The notes: generated from the sequence alone by a model not told the origin. 64,000 bases of DNA from Rhodococcus sp. B50 (GCF_013602415.1 NZ_WPAG02000003.1:372001-436000); one strand, 5' to 3'; positions 8,313-18,239 are shown, numbered from the stretch's first letter. Translations and numbers: made by a program.

Positions 8313-8651
8313 TCCCTATCCGTGGGTCTACCCTATGCCGTTGGGCGACACGGAGCTCTCGACCGCCGCATTCGTCGCGCCGGTAAGCCAAATCCCCGCG
8401 CTGCCAACTCTGTATGGCGAAACCCGGCCTGGCAACACGCTTCACCATTCTCGGAACGTCGTCGTGGTGGCAACGCGGGACTCTCCTGGAAACTGGCACC
8501 GATTTATGGAACCTGCAAAACGGATAATCGGGTGCCAACGTGAACTGGGGCATACCATTCACGGTTTGCGCAGGGTCGGCGGGGTTCAGCCGTCGAGGAT
8601 GCCGGAGAAGATGCGCCGCACGTCCCTCGAGCGCCGCCCGGCGCGTAGATG
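8313..8651. other. Convergent intergenic gap
   Basis: It separates the small three-helix gene from the convergent MFS gene. No gene, clear hairpin or repeat was identified. Confidence 0.35.
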
Positions 8652-10091
8652 TCAGCGCTTCCGGTACTTGACGCCGAGCGCCAGAACGATCGCGCCGGCG
8701 CAGGCAAGCACCAGCATCGCGCAGACCATGCCGAGCGCCGCGACTGTCGGAGTCGATGTTCCTGGTACCACGAAAGAAGCAAGCACAACCGTCGTGAGCG
8801 ATGTACCTACCGCCATCGCCGCGGTGCGCACCACCGACTGACTGCCGGTGACCTCGCTCGTGTTGTGCTCCGGGACGAATTCGACGAGGAGGTTCGGCAG
8901 CGCCGTGTACGCAAATGCTGTCGCCACCGACACGACGACAACCAGTGCGGTCATCCCGGCGACCGAGCCACGGAAGACGAAGAATCCGGCACATGCGACG
9001 AGGAACAGAGTGGCGCCGAGCAGCAACGATGCCCGCGCACCGACCGCTGCGGCGATCTTTCCCGCCAGCGGCGTGAACAACATGCCGATCATCGCTCCGA
9101 CGAACGACAACATCCCCGCGTATGTAGCCGAAAGCCCCAGACCGAAGGGTGCGCTCGTCGGCGTCTGCATGATGATCGGGACGAGCATGGTTGTCACGCC
9201 GACCGGGCCGACGCCCAGGGCGATCGTCGCGAGCATGGTCAGGGCGATATTGCGTTCGGCGAGCAGACGGAGATTGACGATCGGTGACGTGCGGCCGAGC
9301 TCCCACCACACCCACCACGCGAAGATCACGACGCCGACCAGAAGCAGACCGAGCACGCGAGTATCACTCCATCCCCAGTTCTTGCCCTGGGTGAGTGCCA
9401 ACAGAATTGCGGACACCGATACCGCGAGGCCGGCCGCACCGACGAAGTCCACCTGTCGATGCTCGGCGGCATTGCGACGACGCCACGGCAGCACCGCCTC
9501 GATCAGCACGATGCACGCGACGGCGTAGGCGGCGGTGACGACGAAGATGTACCGCCAGTCACCGAGGTCGATGAGAAGTCCGGCGACCAGAAGCGATGCC
9601 GCACCGGCGGCCACGGCAGATCCGGAGATCAGCGCGATTGCCATCGGCACCTTCTTCGCCGGCAGATGTTCGCGGGCGAGACCGATGCACAAGGGCAAGA
9701 TGGCGCCGGCGACACCCTGAATCGCGCGTCCGACGATGATGCCCGCCAGCGTGCCGAATGCCACGCTGATGATGGAACCGATTGCAGCGCAGATCAGAAC
9801 GATAATCAGTACGCGTTCGCGGCCGTACATGTCGCCGAGCCTGCCGCACACCGCAGCAGAGGCTGCGGCAACGAGCAGGAACGCGGTGACGGTCCACCCG
9901 ACAGTGGATGCGTCGGCTTCGAAGACGCGGGCGAACGTCGGCAACGCCGCGTACATCATCGATGTTTCGAAGGCACTGATCACCTCCACCGCGATCAGGA
10001 CGGCCACGATCATCCACACGGGCCGATTGCGCTCATACCGACGTTCGCTGCGTGTCGTCGGCCGTCGATCAACTGTGGCCACTGTGCTCAT
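8652..10091 (-). CDS. MFS drug efflux transporter, DHA2 (14-TM) type
   Basis: About 479 residues from the ATG at 10091, which has AGGAG five bases upstream. Roughly fourteen hydrophobic segments are present. MFS motifs seen: GRLGDMYGRERVLI after TM2 (motif A), and GRAIQGVAGAILPL, the R-I-Q-G-V-G-A-type segment of TM4 in DHA2 pumps. A charged cytosolic loop WRRRNAAEHRQVDF lies mid-protein. Proteins of this family export drugs or metabolites with proton antiport across the cytoplasmic membrane. The N-terminus has a basic cytosolic tail. No regulator gene is adjacent. Confidence 0.85.
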   Translation of the reverse strand: MSTVATVDRRPTTRSERRYERNRPVWMIVAVLIAVEVISAFETSMMYAALPTFARVFEADASTVGWTVTAFLLVAAASAAVCGRLGDMYGRERVLIIVLICAAIGSIISVAFGTLAGIIVGRAIQGVAGAILPLCIGLAREHLPAKKVPMAIALISGSAVAAGAASLLVAGLLIDLGDWRYIFVVTAAYAVACIVLIEAVLPWRRRNAAEHRQVDFVGAAGLAVSVSAILLALTQGKNWGWSDTRVLGLLLVGVVIFAWWVWWELGRTSPIVNLRLLAERNIALTMLATIALGVGPVGVTTMLVPIIMQTPTSAPFGLGLSATYAGMLSFVGAMIGMLFTPLAGKIAAAVGARASLLLGATLFLVACAGFFVFRGSVAGMTALVVVVSVATAFAYTALPNLLVEFVPEHNTSEVTGSQSVVRTAAMAVGTSLTTVVLASFVVPGTSTPTVAALGMVCAMLVLACAGAIVLALGVKYRKR

Positions 10092-11063
10092 GGGCGCTCC
10101 TGTAGTCCTCTTGGTTCCCCGGGGCACCGTACGATTGTGTTGCCGATCACAATGCCCGAATACCGCTCAGCGGGACCTGCCACGACGCGCCCGCCGGACC
10201 TGTGACCACGATCCGATACAGCCACCGCGGCAGAAAATTCACCGCCACCGGACGCGAAGCTGCCGGTCGCCTCTACACACATGTCCACGGTCGGTCGCAG
10301 ATCGATGCTGTCAGCGTGTGGGCATTGCCCACGCCGCCATGGACCGTCGAGGCCATGTCCACACCGGAAAACCCGCAAGCAGCAGCGGCGACGACCGCGA
10401 CCCCGACCATCCCGCTCTGCGCACCACACCGGAACTCCTGCCGTCCGTCCTGTTCAACCACCCACGCCGTTCCTCGAGTTCCGCACCCCAATCCCCTCGC
10501 GGTTCTTTAACACTGCGCCTTTCCGTCACGAAAGATCACCAAGAGCACGAACGCGCAGGCGAACAAACTCGACAACGACCACGCCCTCAACCACGTCGGC
10601 ATGTCCCGCAGCTGAACCTGGCCCGCAGCAGAAGCGATGACGGCACCGCTACACCGCCACCGTGCGTATCCCCGCGATCAATCACCGGCTGCGAGCAGCC
10701 ACCTTGTGAAACACGTTCTAGAACAGCAATATTCACCACCGTTGCCATCGCGTCGGCGAGGTACAAGGTCCACACATATCTCCACGGAACGTTATATGAC
10801 TCACATTCCAAGATCGTTAGTGACCGTAGTCATAGTCCGTGTTATCGTTCGTCACGAACTGAGGCCGCTGACCTTACAAGCGGCCACAGTACCCTCCGGG
10901 GTCAACCGTCACGCGCGTCGAGGTTCTGTGCACCACAGGACCTTTCGAACAAAGTGACCCACTGTCACATACACCTGTCGATCTCTGCTGCCCGGAGATC
11001 GGCATGCTCGACCGCGCCTTTCCGCAAGGACAGGCGCCGCACACACCTGAGTAGGGGTATCCA
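10092..11063. other. Long intergenic region upstream of pump and porins
   Basis: No gene is supported over about 970 bases. Near the porin genes there are possible regulatory repeats: the palindrome GTTCTAGAAC at 10714-10723 and the inverted repeat GTTCG-TCA-CGAAC at 10847-10859. The porin promoter should lie in the last 300 bases. Confidence 0.35.
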
Positions 11064-11771
11064 TTGAGCAACAAGCACGCATCCGGCCTGCGCCGCGCCG
11101 GCCGGATCGGCGGCCTCGCCGCTGCCGCAGCCATCGCACTGGGGTTCGCCTCCGCAGGCGCGGCACACGCCGACACCTTCGTTCCCCTGCCCGACGGTGA
11201 GCAGATCGTCGGCAACCACAAGATCACACGAACCGCCGAAAGCGCGCTGATCTCGCCGTCGCTCGCGGCCAACGGCGCCGGCCGCGTCGCGTGGGTTTCG
11301 GGAACCGTCACAGCCACGGTGACCGGGCTTCCCGCCGGCCTCGAGGCCGGACCGACCAACGGCGGTATCGCCAAGGACGCCAACGGCACCCAGGGCACCT
11401 CCACCAACGGTGTTCCGCGTCTGACGACCGGCTATATCGTCGGCTGCCAGGTCGACGTCAGCAAGATGTCGGGGACCCTCGGTTTCAATATGGGCATGTC
11501 GGCGGACCTGGTCAAAGAATCCATGGGCGGCAACGTCGGCGGAACCGCCTCACTGGCGATCCCCCTCAGCGCCGGCCAGGTCAAGTTCGTTCCGGTGCAG
11601 GCCAGAGACATCAAGGCCGACGGGACGTACACGATCCAGTACCAGGACGCACAGCTCGAGGTCCAGGGCTGCGGCGGCTACGCACAGGCCCGCGCCTACA
11701 CGGTCCTGGAAGTCACGGGCAACGACTACGTCAAGACCACGCTGTACGGCCAGCCGTTCAGCATCGGCTGA
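11064..11771 (+). CDS. MspA/Nfp-type outer-membrane porin, first subunit
   Basis: A 235-residue porin with a classic signal peptide (positively charged start, hydrophobic AAAAAIALGFASAGAAHA) cut before DTFVPLPDG. The mature start, central glycine-rich strands and C-terminal LYGQPFSIG match the MspA family; the closest pattern is Nocardia NfpA/NfpB and Rhodococcus PorA/PorB. These form octameric, water-filled channels in the mycolic-acid outer membrane. The start codon is TTG at 11064 with GTAGGGG about six bases upstream. A second porin follows after 68 bases, so the two are probably co-transcribed and form a mixed channel, as known for NfpA/NfpB. Confidence 0.9.
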   Translation: MSNKHASGLRRAGRIGGLAAAAAIALGFASAGAAHADTFVPLPDGEQIVGNHKITRTAESALISPSLAANGAGRVAWVSGTVTATVTGLPAGLEAGPTNGGIAKDANGTQGTSTNGVPRLTTGYIVGCQVDVSKMSGTLGFNMGMSADLVKESMGGNVGGTASLAIPLSAGQVKFVPVQARDIKADGTYTIQYQDAQLEVQGCGGYAQARAYTVLEVTGNDYVKTTLYGQPFSIG

Positions 11772-11839
11772 CCCAGCCCGAGACCGTACATCCCCGACTC
11801 CTCGCTGCGCGCGAGACCCGACCTCGAGAGTAGAAAAAC

Positions 11840-12541
11840 ATGAAGACCAGCGTCATCAGCGGCCTTCGCCGCGGCCTCAAGGTGGCCGGCATGGGCGCGA
11901 CGATCGCCGTTGCCCTCGGATTCGCTTCCGCAGGTGCCGCCAACGCCGATACCTTCGTCCCACTGCCGGACGGAAACATCTCCCAGACCCTGCCGGACGG
12001 CACCGTCGTGACCGTCACGCGCACCGGCGAGACGGCGAATATCTCCCCGTCGATGGGGGCCACGCCCCTGCACCGCAACGTCTGGGTCTCCGGCAACGCG
12101 AAGGTCGAGCTCAGCGGACCGGGCGCGAAGATCGGTGGCCGCATCCAGCCCGGCTACATCGTCGCCTGCCAGCTCTCGCTCACCGCGAATCTCAACGGTG
12201 GTCTGAACGCAGGTGGTGGCATCACCGGTACCGCGACCGCGACGACACAATCCGGAACCCTCGGCGCCAATGCCGGTGCGGGAATCACTCTCGCACCCAA
12301 CCAGGCGTACGACTACAAGGTCATCGACATCACCACCACCGACGCGTTCGGCGCCGAGACGCACCGCAACTTCAACACCTTCAAGGGTGCGAGCGGCAGT
12401 GTCACCTGGGGCGACACCACCCTCGGCGTCACAGGCTGCGCGGGCTACGCTCAGGCTCGCAGCTATGTGAAGGTCACCGTCGACACTCCGACGGCCACCC
12501 AGCAGGTCACCCTGTGGGGACAGCCCTTCAGTATCGGCTGA
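11840..12541 (+). CDS. MspA/Nfp-type outer-membrane porin, second subunit
   Basis: A 233-residue paralogue of the upstream porin, with signal peptide (GMGATIAVALGFASAGAANA) and mature start DTFVPLPDG. It has its own loop insert rich in Gly, Thr and Ala (ITGTATATTQSG) and the same C-terminal LWGQPFSIG. The two porins share their ends but differ internally, as expected for two subunits of a hetero-oligomeric channel rather than a recent duplication. A strong hairpin follows 15 bases after the stop. Confidence 0.9.
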   Translation: MKTSVISGLRRGLKVAGMGATIAVALGFASAGAANADTFVPLPDGNISQTLPDGTVVTVTRTGETANISPSMGATPLHRNVWVSGNAKVELSGPGAKIGGRIQPGYIVACQLSLTANLNGGLNAGGGITGTATATTQSGTLGANAGAGITLAPNQAYDYKVIDITTTDAFGAETHRNFNTFKGASGSVTWGDTTLGVTGCAGYAQARSYVKVTVDTPTATQQVTLWGQPFSIG

Positions 12542-12555
12542 CCGACCATGGGGAC

Positions 12556-12597
12556 TGCCCCGCTGCCGAGAACCCTCATCCTCTCGACAGCGGGGCA
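12556..12597 (+). terminator. Terminator-like hairpin after the porin operon
   Basis: TGCCCCGCTG at 12556-12565 pairs perfectly with its complement at 12588-12597, and the inner bases (CCGAGA / TCTCG) extend the stem. There is no long T-run, as is usual for actinobacterial terminators. Confidence 0.65.
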
Positions 12598-12639
12598 CCC
12601 TCGCTCGAAACCAAAAGCATTCGTACAGATCCGGCACTT

Positions 12640-12990
12640 CTAGCGGCGGGCCTCGATAGTTGACGGACCATCCCGGACAGACCATCCCACATGTGCGGTC
12701 CCGGGTGCGGTCACGATCCAACCGGGCTCGTCGACGGCTGTGTGAACAAGTCCGAGCAGGGTCCTCTCGACACGTCCACCCAGCATTGCCGGCGGTACGC
12801 ACCCTGCGTGTAAGGCGTGCGGCATCACGATCACCGATAACGCGGGCCTTATGTCAAGCGCGGCCTGTCGTCGGTGCGGGTCGGACACATGGCGGGTGAC
12901 CTGCACCGACAGATCGCCTCGCTTCGTGGCGGCACGAGCGGTGGAAATGTCGGTACTTCGTGCCGCTGAGAGTTTCACCCGGACGGGCAT
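12640..12990 (-). other. Open frame, unrecognised
   Basis: A leftward frame of 116 codons contains plausible protein-like text (ALDIRPALSVIVMPHALHAG, then VERTLLGLVHTAVDEPGWIV) but matches no family I know and has no convincing start. It could be a gene fragment or chance. Confidence 0.2.
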
Positions 12991-13083
12991 ACTCGCTGCT
13001 CGTCATCCCCGCGATCGTGTCCCGAAGCATGGTCGGGAATCGGCGAGGACAACGGAGGTACCCCAGCCCGCAGCGCCGCATCG

Positions 13084-13257
13084 TCACAGGGCGGGGACAA
13101 GCGAAATGACGACCTCGATCGCATGGTCGGGTGTGACTGTCACGACCGGCAGACCGAGGTTCGGATTTCCCAGAAACGTCAGGCCCGGGCGCAGTCGCCG
13201 CAGTTCGTCGTAGGCCTGGTCCAGGCGAGCAGCGGTGACTGCACGGCGTTCACACCG
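13084..13257 (-). pseudogene. C-terminal fragment of an unrecognised protein
   Basis: The leftward frame reads ARLDQAYDELRRLRPGLTF, GNPNLGLPVVTVTPDHAIEV and VISLVPAL, then stops at 13084-13086. Codon use and composition look like a real protein end, but the upstream part is lost. Function unknown. Confidence 0.35.
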
Positions 13258-13352
13258 CCTCCGAACCCGAGGTATGCGATATCTCCGGGTGCGCTGATCC
13301 GGAAGGGGCAGCAGTATCCCCGTCCGGATATGCAGCGTCGAACAGTCGCGGG

Positions 13353-13715
13353 GTGTTCACCTCGAACACCACCGGGGCCGCGATCGACCGTTTCACACAG
13401 CGGTATCCGGACGCGGTGATGGTTCACACCCCGAAGCATGCCTCGTGGCTGAATCAGGTGGAGATCTACTTTCGATGGTGCAGCGAAAGGTGCTCACGCC
13501 CAAAGAGTTCCCTGATCTGGCGGCGGTTGAGCAGCGTTTGGCTGCGTCCGAGGAGCGCGATCAGGCCACGGCGGCACCAGTTCTACTGGCGCTACACCAC
13601 AACTGATCTACGTCGACAACTGTCACATCTGGACGACTACGAGACCGCTATCGCTGATCGGTTGGCTGCATGCCCCCCGATGAACGTATGGGGAGGACTA
13701 CTAAGGACCCGGTAG
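13353..13715 (+). pseudogene. IS630-family transposase remnant
   Basis: The frame reads FTQRYPDAVMVHTPKHASWL then NQVEIYF, the catalytic-domain end of IS630/Tc1-type DDE transposases. A second frame continues with VQRKVLTPKEFPDLAAVEQR, and the first resumes with WRYTTTDLRRQL. Frameshifts near 13475 and 13580 and the missing N-terminus show that it is dead. No terminal repeats were found. Confidence 0.65.
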
Positions 13716-13718
13716 CGA

Positions 13719-14276
13719 TCACACCCTGACTCGGTGAAGCGCTTTCGCAGCATCGACAATCCCCGGATGATCGAGATCCAACACCTCTACACGAACCACA
13801 TCCGGACGCTGCCATGACGCCAGCACCGTCCACACCGGACGGTGATAAGACCACCACGACACCGCCTGCCACGCGCGATCATCCGAATGCGGATCCGTCT
13901 CCGACCAGATTTGATGCCCCCACCCCTGGGTGACCGACAGGTTCCGGGTCACCACCTGAGTCGGCCGCAAGCCGAGCCGCACCAATTGCGCCGGGTCATC
14001 GAGATCGAGAATCCGCAGATCGTCCGGTAACTCGAAGACCCCCAATGCACGGCGCGCACCGGGCACCTGGGGGAACTCGAACATCGACACATCCCAGCGA
14101 ACGAGATTGCCGAAAGTCTCCCCGCACGCCGCCTCGGCGTAGCGCGAGACGTACCAGACGTGATAATCGGGGTGATCGATACGGCCGCCGCGCTGCGGAC
14201 GATGCTCGTACAGCGGGTGCCCAGGCTCACCGGCCGCGGCAGAAGACAGATACGGAAAGACTCGGTAGACCAGCAC
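13719..14276 (-). CDS. RES-domain toxin, second locus
   Basis: About 185 residues from a GTG at 14276, one base after the antitoxin stop (TGAC-GTG). The start could also be the GTG at 14291 or ATG at 14306 inside the antitoxin gene. Family features: VYRVFPY with the conserved arginine, HVWYVSRYAEAACGETFGNL with tyrosine and glutamate, and the later NLSVTQGWGHQIWSE and AVSWWSYHRPVW. This RES subtype differs from the first locus in sequence and length. Known members consume NAD+. The frame is intact. Confidence 0.75.
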   Translation of the reverse strand: MLVYRVFPYLSSAAAGEPGHPLYEHRPQRGGRIDHPDYHVWYVSRYAEAACGETFGNLVRWDVSMFEFPQVPGARRALGVFELPDDLRILDLDDPAQLVRLGLRPTQVVTRNLSVTQGWGHQIWSETDPHSDDRAWQAVSWWSYHRPVWTVLASWQRPDVVRVEVLDLDHPGIVDAAKALHRVRV

Positions 14277-14277
14277 G

Positions 14278-14715
14278 TCAGGCGGCCCCACCCCACGTCT
14301 CGGCATCCAACGCTTCCAACACCGGTGCCGGCCCCGACAGTTGCAGCACATCGATCGGGCGACCACCGTCGAGATAGACGTTCGCGCTCTCCAGCCAGGT
14401 CCGCGCCGCCTCCTCCCCCCACACCAGACGAGCCCGCGCCAGCACATGCTCGAGGTCGATCAGCAATGGCGCCGCACCCGGACCGGGCCGCTCCTCCCCT
14501 TTGACCCAGCGAGACGTTTGCGAACGGTTGACCCCCACGATCGCCGCCAAACCAGCCCCACCGAACTCCTCGGCTAGATACCGCACCCGCTCGGCAGACA
14601 ACGGATCATCAGCGGCGACACGCCCCGACACCGCGCGACGAACCGCGCGGCCTCCAGCAGAGCGGGGCACATGGCCCGGTCCGGCGGCAGACGACTTCTT
14701 CTTCGTAGTGGACAT
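14278..14715 (-). CDS. Xre/MbcA/ParS-like antitoxin, second locus
   Basis: A 145-residue protein. The middle has a helix-turn-helix: GGAGLAAIVGVNRSQTSRWV, followed by a KGEERPGPGAAPL linker and then the C-terminal DUF2384-like toxin-binding part (ARTWLESANVYLDGGRPIDV), which is diagnostic for Xre/MbcA/ParS antitoxins. It immediately precedes the RES toxin with overlapping or near-overlapping ends. It should neutralise the toxin and repress its own promoter. The lysine-rich start MSTTKKKSSAAG is common in this group. Confidence 0.85.
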   Translation of the reverse strand: MSTTKKKSSAAGPGHVPRSAGGRAVRRAVSGRVAADDPLSAERVRYLAEEFGGAGLAAIVGVNRSQTSRWVKGEERPGPGAAPLLIDLEHVLARARLVWGEEAARTWLESANVYLDGGRPIDVLQLSGPAPVLEALDAETWGGAA

Positions 14716-14727
14716 ACTCCCATACTA

Positions 14728-14745
14728 CCCAACATTTCCGTTGGG
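14728..14745 (-). promoter_or_regulatory. Candidate operator of the second RES operon
   Basis: The inverted repeat CCCAAC-ATTTCC-GTTGGG lies 13-30 bases upstream of the antitoxin start, where autoregulatory sites are expected. Two direct repeats of CATACT follow between it and the start codon. Binding is inferred from position alone. Confidence 0.4.
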
Positions 14746-14808
14746 CAGAAAGGCTGTCCTGACCAGAAGGCCAACAGAGGGGTCATTCGCGTTCCCTTCC
14801 GATGTCCG

Positions 14809-15807
14809 TCACATGTCGCTGACACCGCTGGCGGTTGTCCCCATCAGCTCGGCCACCTTGCCCGACCGAGGTGCATCTTCACCGGTGGCGGCGAGGGCCC
14901 TCAGGTAGCGGCGTTCCCTCTCCGTCGCCCGATTCCACCAGGAAAGAAAGAAACCCTCATCGAGGTGGCGTCGCCCGACCTCGACGGCAAGTTCTGCGTC
15001 GTCTGCTTGGAAGGGCGCCTCCGGTGCGAGGTTCCAGATGGCCTTGCCGTACTCCTGTAGAAAGTATGGGTAGCCACCGCTGGCGGTGACGAGCACGTCG
15101 AGCGCATCGTCGGTGAAGTCACCTCCGTGGTGACGAACCGGGATTCCCAGAGCATCGGCGGCGTCTTCATCGAGGGGACCGACTGTGCTGTACAGGAACT
15201 GGCGTTCCGCGTAGGAGCGGTTCTCGGCCAGGATGGCAGGCAGATCGGGAAGACCGGCGCCGATAAGGAAAACGGCCGTTCGCGTTGGCCGGCCCGGTGC
15301 TGGACGGTCAACAGCGCCGAGAGCAGGTCGGTGTCGAGGTCGATGTCACCACTCGAGGCGGCGGGTTGACAGGTGCCGACGTGACGGTGACCGGCCGGGG
15401 GCCGATTTCGAGGGAGAGTCCGTGGGCCAGCTCGATCAGGGGTCGATGAGTTTCTGGATCTTGTGCTTGCGGCTGTACCGGCGCAAGCCGACCGTCAGTT
15501 CCTGGCCCAGCTTGGCGCGCACAGCGGCGGTACCGGCAGCGTTGGGTCGTGCTTCGATACCGATAGTCAGCCAACCCTGCCGGTCGGCGTGCTCGGCGAG
15601 AGTGTTCAGCACGGTCGTCTTACCGACTCCACGCAGGCCGGACAGGACCATGCCTCTGTCGTAGTTGCGTCGTGCGCTTCGAGCGACGAGCAAGTCGAAC
15701 GCCGCGATCTGCTTGCCCCGGCCTTCCAGCGCGGGAGGACGCAACCCTGATCCGGGCTTGAACGGGTTCAGCTCCAGATCCATAAGTCGGGTATGGAAAT
15801 TTCCCAT
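14809..15807 (-). pseudogene. AAA-family ATPase pseudogene
   Basis: The first frame (15807-15436) contains LELNPFKPGSGLRPPALEGR, the Walker A motif LSGLRGVGKTTVLN and ends in SRKHKIQKLIDP. Later frames add PLIELAHGLSLEIG, then LIGAGLPDLPAILAENRSYA, ASGGYPYFLQEYGKAIW and GFFLSWWNRATERERRYL. This is an ATPase resembling the phage/plasmid or archaeal-type orc1/cdc6-like family. At least three frameshifts and an early end near 14809 make it non-functional. It lies directly upstream of the second RES antitoxin. Confidence 0.7.
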
Positions 15808-15846
15808 ACCTGCCCATACAACCCCGAAGTTCCCCCATCTGCCGTC

Positions 15847-16180
15847 CTACACCAACTCGACGCGTTCCTGGACGCACCCCTGGATGGCGCGGACCGTCTC
15901 ACGGATCTGCAGATTCTCGAGCAGCAGCATGTCGACTTCGTCGAGCTGCTCGGAGAAGACGGTCAGTCCGGAATCGTCGCAGGCGCCGAGGAACCCGGGT
16001 AGCTTCTCCGCAACCTGAGATATCTCGGAGGAGCTGGCGGCCGACGTCGTCGGTCATGCGGAGCAGGTCGGTGAACCGGATGAAGTCGCATGCCGTTCGC
16101 TGCCGAGCTCGATGCTGCCCCGACCCGGAAAAGAGACTCTCTGCGGCGCCGCGATCGGTCGATACCGCTCCGCGTTCGGA
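15847..16180 (-). pseudogene. Broken gene of unknown function
   Basis: The leftward text RFTDLLRMTDDVGRQLLRDI is followed, after a one-base frame change near 16020, by SQVAEKLPGFLGACDDSGLT, EQLDEVDMLLLENLQIRE and a stop at 15847-15849. It is a helical protein that I do not recognise. It precedes the ATPase pseudogene and may once have been in the same operon. Confidence 0.45.
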
Positions 16181-16324
16181 GGACATCCGGGTGAGAGTTC
16201 GGTGACTATCGTCGGCGTCCCACCATCAATCGGCCACGCTCCTGCCTTAACGCGCCGAGCGAAGGTACTGCGAAGATAGTCGCGGCGACGTGCCGCACAA
16301 GCGCACCGCGGCGAGCCGCTCGGC

Positions 16325-17812
16325 ATGCCGGCCACCGTCGATGGTTCACTGGTGATCGTGGCGACCCCGGACGATCCCCGCGAGCACGCCGAGCAGTTGA
16401 TGGCAGCGCTGACCCCTCAGCAGCGACAGGCTGTGGTGGAGGCGCTGCGCGCCCACGGCGCCCGGGACTGGCTCGACGACATGCTGCGCACCCCCGAACC
16501 TGTCATCGGTGAGCCACCGGCGCGCGCACGTGGCTTCCGGATCCGGCTGGATCTGCTCGGCACCACCCCGCCGGTGTGGCGACGACTCGAGGTGCCCGGC
16601 GATCTGACCCTCGACCGAGTGCATATAGTCATCCAGGCCGGGATGGGCTGGCTCGACAGTCATCTACACCGCTTCCGTACCGGTAGCGATCCCCGCTCCC
16701 CGTACTTCGTGACAGCCTTCGATATCGAGGAAGGCGAGGACGGTGTACTCGAAGACACCGTCCGACTCGATCAGCTGCTGACCGAGCCGGGCGACCGCCT
16801 CTGGTACGACTACGACTTCGGTGACGGCTGGCACCACGTCCTGAAAGTGGAAGCAGTACTCGACGAACCTCCCACCGAGGTGCGCTGCACCGCCGGCCGC
16901 AGGGCCTGCCCACCTGAGGACTGCGGAGGTTTGTGGGGGTATTCGGAGCTGGCAGCCTGGGTCCGGGGTGGGTGTGACCCGGCAGCGGTCCCCCCGCCGT
17001 TCGACGACATCGATGACGCTCGTAGGTGGCTACCGCTCGACTGGCATCCCGACCGGTTCGATGTCGCCGACGCCACCGCCGCGATCGCGGCGGCAATGAC
17101 CGCACCGGTGCCCGTACCCGAAGAGCTCGCAGCGTTGCGCGCACGACTCGAACGCCGCGCAGACCCGACGCTGACCCACCTGCTGGAGCAGTCGGCATCG
17201 CACCCTGTGCTCCCGATCGGTGAAGTAGAAGCCGCACAGCTGCTCGAGCCATTTCTCGTGCTGCTCGACCTGATCGGCGACGGGGTCCGGCTGACCAACG
17301 CCGGCTACCTACCACCGGCGCTGGTCGAGCAACTCGCCGACCGGACCGGGGTGAGCAGCTGGTGGATCGGCAAGGCGAACCGCGAGGACCTGACTTGGCC
17401 GCTTGCACGTCTACGCGCCAACGGGCGCGCCCTCGGGCTGGTCGGTGTGCGACACGGCCGGTTGACACCGACTGCGGTCGCACGACGATCCCGTGATCGA
17501 CCCGTGGCACTGTGGCAGCACATTGTGTCCCGACTGCCCCTCGGCAGGACCGACTTCGACCGACACGCCGGCTGGTCGACCTTAGCCGTCGTTGCCGCCG
17601 GTATCCCGACCGAGCACTGGCACACCGAGATCGGCGCCGTGCTGCAGGGACTCGGATGGCGCTCGGAAGGTCGTGGATTTCTCGCTCCGGCCGCCGTCGC
17701 CAACCCCACACTCGACGCTCTCGAACTCCTCGCCGGCACAACACGCCGCGGGCGGCTCACCGACACGCACCCGGCCGTTACGGCCACCGCCCGCGCCGCG
17801 ATCGGCCTGTGA
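16325..17812 (+). CDS. pRiA4b ORF-3-like protein
   Basis: A 495-residue protein whose first part holds the pRiA4b ORF-3 domain: FRIRLDLLGTTPPVWRRLEV, QAGMGWLDSHLHRF, YDYDFGDGWHHVLKVE, then AGRRACPPEDCGGLWGYSEL, with the cysteine pair and the histidines of the family at roughly residues 70-235. The C-terminal half is a long, mostly helical extension found in actinobacterial homologues. The molecular role is unknown; the family is widespread on plasmids and near IS elements. The frame is intact. The start ATG at 16325 may be upstream of the true start, since conserved text begins about 35 codons later. Confidence 0.75.
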   Translation: MPATVDGSLVIVATPDDPREHAEQLMAALTPQQRQAVVEALRAHGARDWLDDMLRTPEPVIGEPPARARGFRIRLDLLGTTPPVWRRLEVPGDLTLDRVHIVIQAGMGWLDSHLHRFRTGSDPRSPYFVTAFDIEEGEDGVLEDTVRLDQLLTEPGDRLWYDYDFGDGWHHVLKVEAVLDEPPTEVRCTAGRRACPPEDCGGLWGYSELAAWVRGGCDPAAVPPPFDDIDDARRWLPLDWHPDRFDVADATAAIAAAMTAPVPVPEELAALRARLERRADPTLTHLLEQSASHPVLPIGEVEAAQLLEPFLVLLDLIGDGVRLTNAGYLPPALVEQLADRTGVSSWWIGKANREDLTWPLARLRANGRALGLVGVRHGRLTPTAVARRSRDRPVALWQHIVSRLPLGRTDFDRHAGWSTLAVVAAGIPTEHWHTEIGAVLQGLGWRSEGRGFLAPAAVANPTLDALELLAGTTRRGRLTDTHPAVTATARAAIGL

Positions 17813-17875
17813 CCACCACAAGGTCCACAAGACCAGCATGTATTCCCTACGCCGGCGCACCCGAGGTGGGCGCGG

Positions 17876-18005
17876 TCAGAGGATGGTGTAGCCGAGCTGG
17901 TGGGCTGCCGTGGCGCCCCCATCGGCGAGCGCGGGATGAGCAAGGGGCAGTGACAGTTCCGGCCGAGGGGCGAATGCGGCGGCGGCGAGCAACCGACGTC
18001 CACCA
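17876..18005 (-). pseudogene. C-terminal fragment of a RES-domain toxin
   Basis: The leftward frame RLLAAAAFAPRPELSLPLAH then PALADGGATAAHQLGYTIL ends with a stop at 17876-17878. It aligns with the end of the first RES toxin (VLSLPLSHPGLADAVDTAAH, then ELGYVVV). Only the last 40 codons or so are clear. Confidence 0.6.
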
Positions 18006-18239
18006 GACAGCTGACCATTCTCAGCGGAAGACATCCCGTCGCCCATGGCAGATCCACCACTTCACCGTCGTGAACCGACCGCGACCCGAGCCGACCGACG
18101 TCGATCGGTTCGTCAAAGGTCTCCCGGTCAACCAATGTTGACCAGACAGTAGGCCACCCGAACACCCCTCACCGGGAGATCGACAGCACAGCACAACGCA
18201 AGGTAGGCGCACGTCGCAATCAAGGAAACAAAGAGGTCG

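Noticed and set aside
10202..10510. 102-codon open frame upstream of the porins
   Set aside because: Low-complexity, proline/threonine-rich text without motif or ribosome site.
10714..10723. LexA/SOS-type box (GTTCTAGAAC)
   Set aside because: The half-sites are in the reverse order of the actinobacterial SOS box and no SOS gene is nearby.
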